This document shows, piece after piece, positions 57,290 through 64,000 of a DNA stretch of 64,000 nucleotides. A program made the position numbers and the translations under genes. A model generated the notes under the pieces. The model was given only the letters and a program-made list of their open reading frames with translations, was not told where the DNA came from and did not search any database. The DNA is from Aquibacillus saliphilus (GTDB taxonomy: Bacteria > Bacillota > Bacilli > Bacillales > Amphibacillaceae): contig NZ_JAIZAP010000014.1 of the NCBI RefSeq assembly GCF_020404745.1, positions 62,001 to 126,000 of the forward strand. The letters run 5' to 3'. Position 1 is the stretch's first letter, and every line of letters starts with the position of its first letter.

Positions 57290-57867
57290 GCTGCTTTTTT
57301 CCTCTTCTTATATTCCTTCCCTAATGCAAAGCTTGAGAGAACGCCTGTTTTTGCGACCGCGTCACTCAAGACTTTACCGATTAGACCTGCTATTAATGCA
57401 CCACTAATCAAACGAATTACAAACATTGCCAGGATATAGTTTGGAGCGAATGTAATGTAACCATTTTGGAACATACCCCAAATAAAACTAGTGACTGCGG
57501 AGCCCATGCCAGCTAACATAAGGACCCATAACGAATAGATTTTCCATCTTGTCGCTGCAAAAACTGCTTCTGCTCCAATTCCTTGAATCATTCCAACTAG
57601 CATTAAAATTGGTCCGAGTGCATTTCCTAGCATAAATTCAATCGTAGCAGCTATCGTTTCTGATATAAAAGCTGCACCAGGTTTTCGGATGATATATGCC
57701 GCTATAATCGAAACAATGAACCAAATACCGAAGATAGGCTCATATCCAATCGGTCCCATAAATCCTACTAATACTCCGCCAATAGGTAAGAAGGCTAGAT
57801 AGATGACACCAAACACAACAGATAAGGTAGCCATTACAATGACTTCTTTTAAACGCCAATTTTTCAT
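57286..57867 (-). CDS. ykoE: ECF transporter S component, thiamine/HMP type
   Basis: 193 residues, integral membrane substrate-binding subunit with about six helices (VVFGVIYLAFLPIGGVLVGFMG-type first pair, GIWFIVSIIAAYIIRKPG, SETIAATIEFMLGNALG, GIGAEAVFAATRW). These sequences match the YkoE family, which imports the thiamine pyrimidine moiety (HMP). The TPP riboswitch before the operon supports this. Confidence 0.92.
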   Translation of the reverse strand: MKNWRLKEVIVMATLSVVFGVIYLAFLPIGGVLVGFMGPIGYEPIFGIWFIVSIIAAYIIRKPGAAFISETIAATIEFMLGNALGPILMLVGMIQGIGAEAVFAATRWKIYSLWVLMLAGMGSAVTSFIWGMFQNGYITFAPNYILAMFVIRLISGALIAGLIGKVLSDAVAKTGVLSSFALGKEYKKRKKAA

Positions 57868-58472
57868 TTTGTATTTCCACCTTTCTTAGAAGGGCTATTT
57901 GCAGACATCGACACTGTCATAACAGTGTGTGATGAGCCGCCTTCTTCCATATCGATGAATACCTTCTCAAGCCCGTTAAATACGTTAACTGCTTCTCCGT
58001 CTAGTCTTGTTGCATAGTGTGTACCACTAACTTCCACACCATGGCTTTTCATGGCCTCAATTTGGCGATAGATGGTGTCCATATAATCGCCTCCACCTAG
58101 TGGATAAAGTGCGAATTTTGTTGCTACTTTCTGCTTTATTTGTTCTGAAGTTGTTTTATTAAGTTGAAAATCATCTTCAGCCATATAGACATCACCAGTT
58201 GTGTCACCCGGACAACCAACAGAATAGGTTGCGTTAAGAGCGACATGGACACCTGAGTTGGCAGTATGAAGAAAAATTGCTTTTGTTACATCAAAGATAT
58301 GCGGGATTCTTCCTCTTACTAACGTGCTAACGTCATCAGTCTCAATCCAAACCTTTGATGTATCAACACTTTTTATAGCAGATGTAATTACTTCAATAAA
58401 ATCATCACTCATCGGATGAATGGAAAAACTACAACCTGCAATTCGATTACTTCCACAGACAAACTTTTTCAT
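57864..58472 (-). CDS. ykoF: HMP/thiamine-binding protein YkoF
   Basis: 202 residues, a cytoplasmic protein with two ferredoxin-like repeats that binds thiamine or HMP. CGSNRIAGCSFSIHPMSDDF, IETDDVSTLVRGRI, VFNVTKAIFLHTANSG-like and the second repeat (ATKFALYPLGGGDYMDTIYRQI and HYATRLDGEAVNVFNGLEKV in parts) are characteristic. First gene of the riboswitch-controlled operon; AGGAGG 8 nt before the ATG. Confidence 0.93.
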   Translation of the reverse strand: MKKFVCGSNRIAGCSFSIHPMSDDFIEVITSAIKSVDTSKVWIETDDVSTLVRGRIPHIFDVTKAIFLHTANSGVHVALNATYSVGCPGDTTGDVYMAEDDFQLNKTTSEQIKQKVATKFALYPLGGGDYMDTIYRQIEAMKSHGVEVSGTHYATRLDGEAVNVFNGLEKVFIDMEEGGSSHTVMTVSMSANSPSKKGGNTK

Positions 58473-58502
58473 TAATAATTCCTCCTTAAATTTTATGAAC
58501 GT

Positions 58503-58534
58503 AAAAAGGCTGCATCCCGATGGGAATGCAGCCT
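58503..58534 (-). terminator. Expression-platform terminator of the TPP riboswitch
   Basis: The minus strand reads AGGCTGCATTCCCATCGGGA, TGCAGCC, then TTTTTAC: a strong stem with T run between aptamer and ykoF. Confidence 0.85.
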
Positions 58535-58574
58535 ACATATGTAATATTTTATATAATACACCAGTTCGACCACA

Positions 58575-58660
58575 CTTCCCCACGCTAGTATTATCTAGTT
58601 CGGGTTCAAAGGGTCAGAACATATTAGTTCTTCTCAGCCATTTTATAAAAGCTCCCCTAG
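58575..58660 (-). promoter_or_regulatory. TPP riboswitch (THI element)
   Basis: The minus strand shows AGGGGAGC, GGCTGAGAAG, ACCCTTTGAACCCGAACTAG, then ATAATACTAGCGTGGGGAAG: the complete thiamine pyrophosphate aptamer. With the terminator at 58503-58534 it switches off ykoFEDC when TPP is plentiful. The gap 58661-58840 holds the divergent promoters and no gene. Confidence 0.95.
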
Positions 58661-58840
58661 TGCAACGTTAATTATTCAATTATCTTCCCCTTTATCCTAA
58701 TAGAATCTTTTCGACTTGTAAAGATTAATTTTTTGCAAAGAGACTTGAGTTGAATTTAATAAAAAGCTTTTGTTGCATAAAAAAAATAAGACAACAGAAA
58801 ATAGGTGAAATTATTAGGATTCATGTAAGGAGAAAATATA

Positions 58841-59737
58841 ATGACTAAAAAGATATTAGTGACAGCCGCCGTGACTGGGGCAGGGGAGACCGTAAGTAAA
58901 AGTTCCCATGTACCGGTAACACCAAAAGAAATTGCAGAAGCTGCAATTGAATCAGCGAAGGCGGGAGCAACGGTTGCTCACGTCCATGCGCGTAATCCTG
59001 AAACAGGGGGTATAAGTCACAACGTTGGACACTATCGTGAAATTGTCGAACGGATTCGCGAATCAGAAACTGATGTTGTTATCAACATTACCTCTGGAGG
59101 TGGTGGGGATTTCATTCCAAACCTTGATACACCTCACACCGGGGGAGATGGAACTGATATCCAAACTCCGGGGGAGAGGCATCATCCGGTTGGTCAACTG
59201 CTTCCAGAAATGTGTACTTTGGATTGTGGCAGTATTAATTTTGGAAATATGGTTTATTTAAGCCCGACCGATTGGCTAAGGGATCAGGCAAAACGGATTC
59301 AGGAAAGTGGCGTGAAACCAGAATTAGAGTGCTTTGACACTGGACATATTCGCTTTGCCAAACAGTTAATTGATGAAGGCTTAGTTGACAAAGACCCAAT
59401 GTTCCAATTCTGCTTAGGGATCCCATGGGGGGCAGATGCAGACATAGAGACCTTATTATACATGACAAGCCGCTTACCGATCAACGCTCATTGGTCGGCA
59501 TTTGGGATTGGTAGGATGCAGTTGCCGGTTGTCAGGCTTGCTGCGATGCTTGGTGGTAATGTCCGAGTTGGATTAGAAGATAATTTATATCTAAGTAAGG
59601 GAGTGCTTGCCCGAAATGATCAACTCGTTGATAAAGCAGTTCAAATGTTGAGTGCCAATGATAGTGAAGTGATGACACCACAGGAGGCGCGTGAACAATT
59701 TGGATTAAGTAATCCTTACGGAGGTGGGAAAAAATGA
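58841..59737 (+). CDS. cdhC: Dehydrocarnitine cleavage enzyme (BKACE / DUF849 family)
   Basis: 298 residues of the beta-keto acid cleavage enzymes. ILVTAAVTGAGETVSKSSHV opens the TIM barrel, zinc ligands are in AHVHARNPETGG and the Glu in KPELECFDTGH; GLEDNLYLSKGVLARND closes it. It converts 3-dehydrocarnitine and acetyl-CoA to acetoacetate and betainyl-CoA. The substrate is inferred from the neighbours: carnitine dehydrogenase overlaps by 4 bp and a betainyl-CoA-type thioesterase follows. AAGGAG 8 nt before the ATG. Confidence 0.88.
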   Translation: MTKKILVTAAVTGAGETVSKSSHVPVTPKEIAEAAIESAKAGATVAHVHARNPETGGISHNVGHYREIVERIRESETDVVINITSGGGGDFIPNLDTPHTGGDGTDIQTPGERHHPVGQLLPEMCTLDCGSINFGNMVYLSPTDWLRDQAKRIQESGVKPELECFDTGHIRFAKQLIDEGLVDKDPMFQFCLGIPWGADADIETLLYMTSRLPINAHWSAFGIGRMQLPVVRLAAMLGGNVRVGLEDNLYLSKGVLARNDQLVDKAVQMLSANDSEVMTPQEAREQFGLSNPYGGGKK

Positions 59738-60693
59738 ACACTACAGATCAATTGAAATTTGAAAGTCTTGCTGTAGTCGGAACAGGGGTAATCGGAAATG
59801 GGTGGATTGCCCGGTTCCTTGCTAATGGATATGACGTAATAGCTTTTGATCCTGCAGAAGGTGCAGAAGAGAGAACTCGCGAGGCAGTTAAATTAGCCTT
59901 TGAATCCCTAAAGGAGATTGGCCTTGCAGAAGGTGCCTCAATCAATCGACTAACCTTTGTTCCGACCATTGAAGAAGCGGTTAATCAGGCTGATCTAATT
60001 CAAGAAAATGTACCTGAAAGAGAGAATTTGAAAAAAAGCGTATTAAAAAGCATTGATCAGCATGCTAACCCTGACGCTATTATTGGCTCTAGTACTTCAG
60101 GGATTATGCCGAGTATCTTGCAGGAGGGATTGCAGCACCCAGAACGGCTGATCGTTTCTCATCCATTTAATCCTGTTTTTATATTGCCACTTGTCGAGTT
60201 GGTTGGTGGCAGGTTAACTGACCAAGTACATATGGAAAGAGCGAGTAGATTCTTCTCCTCTATAAAAATGAAACCACTTATAATTCGCAAGGAAATTGAA
60301 GGGCACTTGGCTGATCGCCTTATGGAAGCTTTATGGCGTGAGGCTCTTCACTTGGTCAATGATGGTATAGCGACAACAGAAGAAGTGGATGCAGCTATCA
60401 TTTATGGTGCGGGTTTGCGCTGGGCACAAATGGGCCCTTTCCTGACTTTTCACTTAGCAGGTGGAAACAAAGGAATGCGTCATATGTTGGAACAGTTTGG
60501 ACCTGCATTGAAATTACCATGGACGAAACTTGTGGCACCTGAATTAACAGACGAATTAAAAGAAAAAGTAATTGAAGGATGCGAAACACAAGCCAAAGAC
60601 GTATCTATAACGGAACTTGAAACCAAGCGAAATGAATTCCTGGTAAAAGTACTAGACCTAGTAGAAGATTATTGGCCGGAGTCTAAGATTTAA
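59734..60693 (+). CDS. lcdH: L-carnitine 3-dehydrogenase
   Basis: 319 residues, 3-hydroxyacyl-CoA dehydrogenase superfamily. NAD motif VVGTGVIGNGWIARFLANG then FDPAEGAEER, catalytic region SSTSGIMPS and SHPFNPVFILPLVELVGG, and the C-terminal DAAIIYGAGLRWAQMGPFL which marks carnitine dehydrogenases. Oxidises carnitine to 3-dehydrocarnitine, the substrate of the upstream enzyme (cdhA in Pseudomonas). Confidence 0.92.
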   Translation: MNTTDQLKFESLAVVGTGVIGNGWIARFLANGYDVIAFDPAEGAEERTREAVKLAFESLKEIGLAEGASINRLTFVPTIEEAVNQADLIQENVPERENLKKSVLKSIDQHANPDAIIGSSTSGIMPSILQEGLQHPERLIVSHPFNPVFILPLVELVGGRLTDQVHMERASRFFSSIKMKPLIIRKEIEGHLADRLMEALWREALHLVNDGIATTEEVDAAIIYGAGLRWAQMGPFLTFHLAGGNKGMRHMLEQFGPALKLPWTKLVAPELTDELKEKVIEGCETQAKDVSITELETKRNEFLVKVLDLVEDYWPESKI

Positions 60694-60725
60694 GAAATGA
60701 AATAAAAGCTTTAAGGAGATGGAGC

Positions 60726-61196
60726 ATGGGACTCAGTACATTTACTTATCAAGGTTTCGTGCAAAGCGATTGGGTAGATTATAACGGTCATATGAATGAT
60801 GCCGCATATGCAAAAGCATTCAGCCTTGCAGTTGATACATTCATTGAGTTTATCGGCTTAGACGAAGATGCGAGAAGAATAAATGCCTATACTGTTTTCA
60901 CGCTAGAGACACATTTATGTTATTTAATGGAAGTACGAGACGGCGAAGCTTTTGACATATCAGTACAATTACTTGATTCCGATGCCAAACGTCTGCATGT
61001 ATTTTTCGCCATGAAGAATGATTCAAAGGACATGATAGCCACAAGTGAACAAATGTTAATGGGGATCGACACAGACAAGGAACGACCAAGCCCATTTCCT
61101 AGTGCTATTAGAGCTAACGTGGAGGAGTTACAAAATAAACATCAACAGTTAGGAATCCCAAAGCAAGTGGGGAGGCGAATCGGGATTAGTCGATAA
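60726..61196 (+). CDS. cdhB: Betainyl-CoA thioesterase (hot-dog fold)
   Basis: 156 residues. WVDYNGHMNDAAYAKAFSLA is the hot-dog thioesterase signature with the catalytic Asp, followed by YTVFTLETHLCYLMEVRDGE. It releases glycine betaine from betainyl-CoA; the substrate is inferred from the operon. GGAGATGGAGC precedes the ATG at 60726 by 4-10 nt. It lies 32 bp after lcdH. Confidence 0.88.
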   Translation: MGLSTFTYQGFVQSDWVDYNGHMNDAAYAKAFSLAVDTFIEFIGLDEDARRINAYTVFTLETHLCYLMEVRDGEAFDISVQLLDSDAKRLHVFFAMKNDSKDMIATSEQMLMGIDTDKERPSPFPSAIRANVEELQNKHQQLGIPKQVGRRIGISR

Positions 61197-61271
61197 TCCT
61201 AAAATGTCGACACAATATCCGTACAAAGGGAGTCATTTTCAGAAAGTCGTTTCGGAGAAAGGAGTATGGTT

Positions 61272-62471
61272 ATGAATAAAATTGAAGTGAAAAACTTAAC
61301 AAAAGTTTTTGGTTCCCATCCTCAACAAGGATTGAAGAGGTTAAAGAATGGGGAAGCAAAAGCTGAAATTTTAGATAAAACAGGTATGACAGTCGGTGTA
61401 AATCAAGCTTCTTTCGAAGTCAAAGCTGGCGAGTTTTTCGTTATTATGGGGCTGTCGGGAAGCGGTAAATCTACTCTAATTAGATTGGTCAATCGACTGA
61501 TTGAGCCAACTGATGGTGAAGTACTTATTGACGGAGAAGATATTATAAAAATGGAAAGTACAGAACTTAGGGAAACAAGACGGAAAAGGTTAAGCATGGT
61601 TTTTCAGAATTTTGGCTTGCTTCCACACCGCACTGTTTTAGATAACGTCGCGTACGGATTGGAAATTCAGGGAGTCGATAAAGAAAAACGAATAAAAAAA
61701 GCAGAGGAGTCGATAATTGATGTTGGTTTAAAAGGATATAAAGACAGTTATCCGAAAGAATTAAGTGGTGGCATGCAGCAAAGAGTAGGGCTAGCCCGTG
61801 CACTTGCTAATAATACTGATATTTTATTGATGGATGAAGCGTTCAGTGCCCTTGATCCGATTATTCGTAAAGACATGCAAGACGAGCTGCTTAGTTTACA
61901 AGATAAGCTTGATAAGACAATTTTATTTATTACCCATGATTTAGATGAAGCGTTAAAGCTTGGAGATCGTATCGCTATTATGAAAGAAGGGCAGATTGTT
62001 CAAGTAGGTTCACCAGAAGAAATTTTAGAAAATCCTGCCAATGAGTATGTTTCTAACTTTGTTAAAGATGTTGATCGTTCCAAAGTATTGGTCGCCTCTC
62101 ATGTCATGAAAAAACCTGAAGTGTTAATGACGTATAAAGATGGTCCACGGGTAGCTGTGAGAAAAATGGAAGAAGCTGAAGCGTCAAGTATCTTTGTTGT
62201 TGATAAAGAAAAGAACTACAAAGGACTATTAACCATTGATGATGCTATAAAAGCTTATAAAGAAGAAATACCCTTGGAGCAAGTACTAAATACCAAAGTG
62301 CAGGAAGTGTTACCTGATACTCCGCTTCACGAGTTAATCGGAATTGCAGCGGAAGCTAAGTATCCGCTCGCGGTCATTGAAAACGGAAAATTATTGGGAA
62401 TTATCTCACGGATATCGATCCTCTCTGGATTGGTACTTGGTAAAGAGAATGAGGAGGCAGTTACACCATGA
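61272..62471 (+). CDS. Betaine/carnitine ABC transporter, ATP-binding subunit (OpuAA type)
   Basis: 399 residues: ABC ATPase with Walker A GLSGSGKSTLIRLVN, signature LSGGMQQRVGLARALA, Walker B ILLMDEAFSALDPII, followed by two CBS domains (about 280-395) of the kind that sense ionic strength in OpuA. The start at 61272 is 7 nt from GGAG; ATG 61266 is too close to it. It overlaps the permease gene by 4 bp. Confidence 0.92.
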   Translation: MNKIEVKNLTKVFGSHPQQGLKRLKNGEAKAEILDKTGMTVGVNQASFEVKAGEFFVIMGLSGSGKSTLIRLVNRLIEPTDGEVLIDGEDIIKMESTELRETRRKRLSMVFQNFGLLPHRTVLDNVAYGLEIQGVDKEKRIKKAEESIIDVGLKGYKDSYPKELSGGMQQRVGLARALANNTDILLMDEAFSALDPIIRKDMQDELLSLQDKLDKTILFITHDLDEALKLGDRIAIMKEGQIVQVGSPEEILENPANEYVSNFVKDVDRSKVLVASHVMKKPEVLMTYKDGPRVAVRKMEEAEASSIFVVDKEKNYKGLLTIDDAIKAYKEEIPLEQVLNTKVQEVLPDTPLHELIGIAAEAKYPLAVIENGKLLGIISRISILSGLVLGKENEEAVTP

Positions 62472-63298
62472 ACTATTTCTATTTCCCATTAGAAGAATGG
62501 ACAAACCTGTTTGTTAATCAGTGGTTGCTGCCAGTAATGGGTGGTTTTTTTAATACTATCAGTAACCTCCTAGGTGCATTCATTGATGCAGTTACCAATC
62601 TTTTAATAGTTGTTCCGCCAGAGATTATTACCATTGTGCTCATCTTACTGTCGTGGAAAATTGCTGGTAAAGGAATTGCTTTGTTTACCTTAATTGGCTG
62701 TTTATATCTGGGATCTGTTGACCTGTGGGACCCAGCAATGCAGACTGTTGCGATTGTGGTTGTGTCGACACTTGTTTCTATTATCATTGGGATTCCAATC
62801 GGTATTCTAGCAGCAATAAGTGATATTATCGATCAGATTGTACGGCCGATACTGGACTTCATGCAGACGCTACCTAGCTTTGTCTATTTAATACCAGCAA
62901 TATTATTATTCGGTCTTGGTGGTGTTCCCGCTGTTATCGCAACATTTATTTTCGCTACGCCACCGGCTGTTCGGATGACAAGTCTTGGAATAAAGCAAGT
63001 ACCAAGTGATGTAATTGAAGCATCAAGAGCGTTCGGATCAACTCGCTGGCAATTATTGATTAAGGTCCAACTTCCTCTTGCCTTATCAACAATTATGGCA
63101 GGTGTGAACCAAACGATTATGTTGGCATTGTCCATGGCTGTTATTGCTTCCATGATCGGAGCTCCAGGGCTTGGATCGACCGTGTTATCGGGAATTTCTA
63201 CTGTTAATGTTGGTTTAGGACTCGCTGGTGGATTGGGAATCGTTGTACTTGCAATTATCCTGGACCGGATTACTCAAGGGCTAGGAAGAAAAGCATAA
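62468..63298 (+). CDS. Betaine/carnitine ABC transporter, permease (OpuAB type)
   Basis: 276 residues, single permease domain with about seven helices and the coupling motif EASRAFGSTRWQLLIKVQLP. The N-terminus FYFPLEEWTNLFVNQWLLPV resembles OpuAB/ProW. No fused binding domain is present, since the binding protein is encoded next. Confidence 0.92.
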   Translation: MNYFYFPLEEWTNLFVNQWLLPVMGGFFNTISNLLGAFIDAVTNLLIVVPPEIITIVLILLSWKIAGKGIALFTLIGCLYLGSVDLWDPAMQTVAIVVVSTLVSIIIGIPIGILAAISDIIDQIVRPILDFMQTLPSFVYLIPAILLFGLGGVPAVIATFIFATPPAVRMTSLGIKQVPSDVIEASRAFGSTRWQLLIKVQLPLALSTIMAGVNQTIMLALSMAVIASMIGAPGLGSTVLSGISTVNVGLGLAGGLGIVVLAIILDRITQGLGRKA

Positions 63299-63321
63299 AA
63301 TAGTAAAAAGGAGATAGGTAA

Positions 63322-64000
63322 ATGAAGAAGATTGTATTTAATTTGATTGCTATGTTGTTTTTAACATTGATTGTTGGTTGTGGAGCAGGAGGCGAAGGAG
63401 ATACAGAAGGAACAGAACAAGGCAATCAAGAGGAGGATCAAGCGAATCAAGAGAACGTCGGCGATGGCCAAACCATCACTTTTGGTGTGACACCGTGGAC
63501 AAGTACTATACCTCCTACAGAAATTGCTAGTATGATTTTGGAGGATATGGGATATACAGTGGAATCCGTTGAAGCGAATGTAGGGGGTGTATTCATGGGA
63601 CTGTCACGCGGAGAACTTGATGTATTCATGGATTCTTGGCTACCTATGCACGAAACGTATTTTGAGAAATTTGAAGAAGATATCGTTGATACCGCTGTTA
63701 GCTATCCAGAAGCAGAGACTGGTTGGACTGTTCCTACCTATTTGGAAGACATTAACAGTGTAGAAGACATTGTAGGTAATGAAGATATGTTCGATAATGA
63801 GTTTTATGGTATTGAAGAAGGAGCGGGCGCGTCGATCGAGTCGGATGAAATAATTGAAGCGTACGAATTAAACATGAAGCAGGTAAATTCTTCGGAAGGT
63901 GGCATGCTCGCACAAGCACAGCGAAAAATGAATCAGGAAGACCCGGTTGTCTTTTATGGCTGGCGTCCACATACGATGTTCAACAAATTTGATTTAAAGG
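63322..64000 (+). CDS. Betaine/carnitine ABC transporter, substrate-binding lipoprotein (OpuAC type), partial
   Basis: 226 codons before the window ends. A lipoprotein signal (FLTLIVGCGAG lipobox) and an acidic Gln/Glu-rich linker precede a glycine-betaine binding domain: ITFGVTPWTSTIPPTEIASM, GELDVFMDSWLPMHETYF, ETGWTVPTYLEDINSVEDI and DPVVFYGWRPHTMF. The Trp residues (VTPWTST, DSWLP, ETGWTV, YGWRPH) are those of the cage that holds quaternary ammonium. GGAG 8 nt before the ATG. Confidence 0.92.
   Translation, partial: MKKIVFNLIAMLFLTLIVGCGAGGEGDTEGTEQGNQEEDQANQENVGDGQTITFGVTPWTSTIPPTEIASMILEDMGYTVESVEANVGGVFMGLSRGELDVFMDSWLPMHETYFEKFEEDIVDTAVSYPEAETGWTVPTYLEDINSVEDIVGNEDMFDNEFYGIEEGAGASIESDEIIEAYELNMKQVNSSEGGMLAQAQRKMNQEDPVVFYGWRPHTMFNKFDLK

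Overview
The window is a low-GC chromosomal segment from a spore-forming, probably salt-adapted member of the Bacillaceae (Oceanobacillus/Virgibacillus/Ornithinibacillus type). Pointers are the Bacillus-style AGGAGG ribosome sites, a Spo0E-like phosphatase, a T-box ilv-leu operon, a ykoFEDC thiamine-precursor transporter under a TPP riboswitch, a MoxR/DUF58/YebA-like cluster, and a carnitine-to-glycine-betaine operon with an OpuA-type ABC transporter. The genus is an inference from gene content.

Left part (1-7 kb): a run of small genes, mostly on the minus strand (GrpB-like, Nudix, FlaR-like kinase, three membrane or secreted unknowns), separated by a recurring short intergenic element built around CTAACGGA and TTATTCAAC. 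Inside this run is a plus-strand pair with its own promoter: selA (selenocysteine synthase) and, 23 bp downstream, a DsbA/FrnE-type thiol oxidoreductase. Its CxxC active site is encoded as TGA-CCC-TTT-TGC, that is U-P-F-C, with a small hairpin 19 nt after the TGA. This is the most striking object in the window: a probable selenoprotein next to its own synthase, which routine gene calling would truncate to the part after the TGA. No selB, selD or tRNA-Sec gene is visible here.

7-32 kb: two large PAS-GGDEF-EAL proteins of cyclic-di-GMP turnover (one with a PilZ-like tail), topoisomerase III, a MoxR ATPase/DUF58/DUF4129 operon, a PBP4-type carboxypeptidase, an SGNH hydrolase, a decayed polysaccharide deacetylase, a 14-TM drug efflux pump, a DUF1906 glycosidase-like protein, a DinG-like helicase and a lactonase-type 6-phosphogluconolactonase. 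The intergenic DNA carries a ~0.55-kb inverted-repeat element, three copies of a short palindromic repeat, a 51-bp tandem repeat, and a candidate small RNA.

32-44 kb: a Staygreen-family protein, a DUF6171-like zinc protein, an internally duplicated membrane protein, a CoA-disulfide reductase/rhodanese/TusA fusion behind a CsoR/CstR-like operator, a YfmL-like RNA helicase, a Spo0E-like small protein, and an aapJQMP-type general amino-acid ABC transporter.

44-54 kb: one minus-strand operon ilvB-ilvN-ilvC-leuA-leuB-leuC-leuD-ilvA for branched-chain amino acids, read through a T-box leader and preceded by several CodY-box-like sequences. 54-58.5 kb: a DUF6884-like gene and the ykoFEDC operon. 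58.8-64 kb: the carnitine operon (dehydrocarnitine cleavage enzyme, carnitine dehydrogenase, betainyl-CoA thioesterase) continuing into ATPase, permease and binding protein of a betaine/carnitine importer; the last gene runs off the end.
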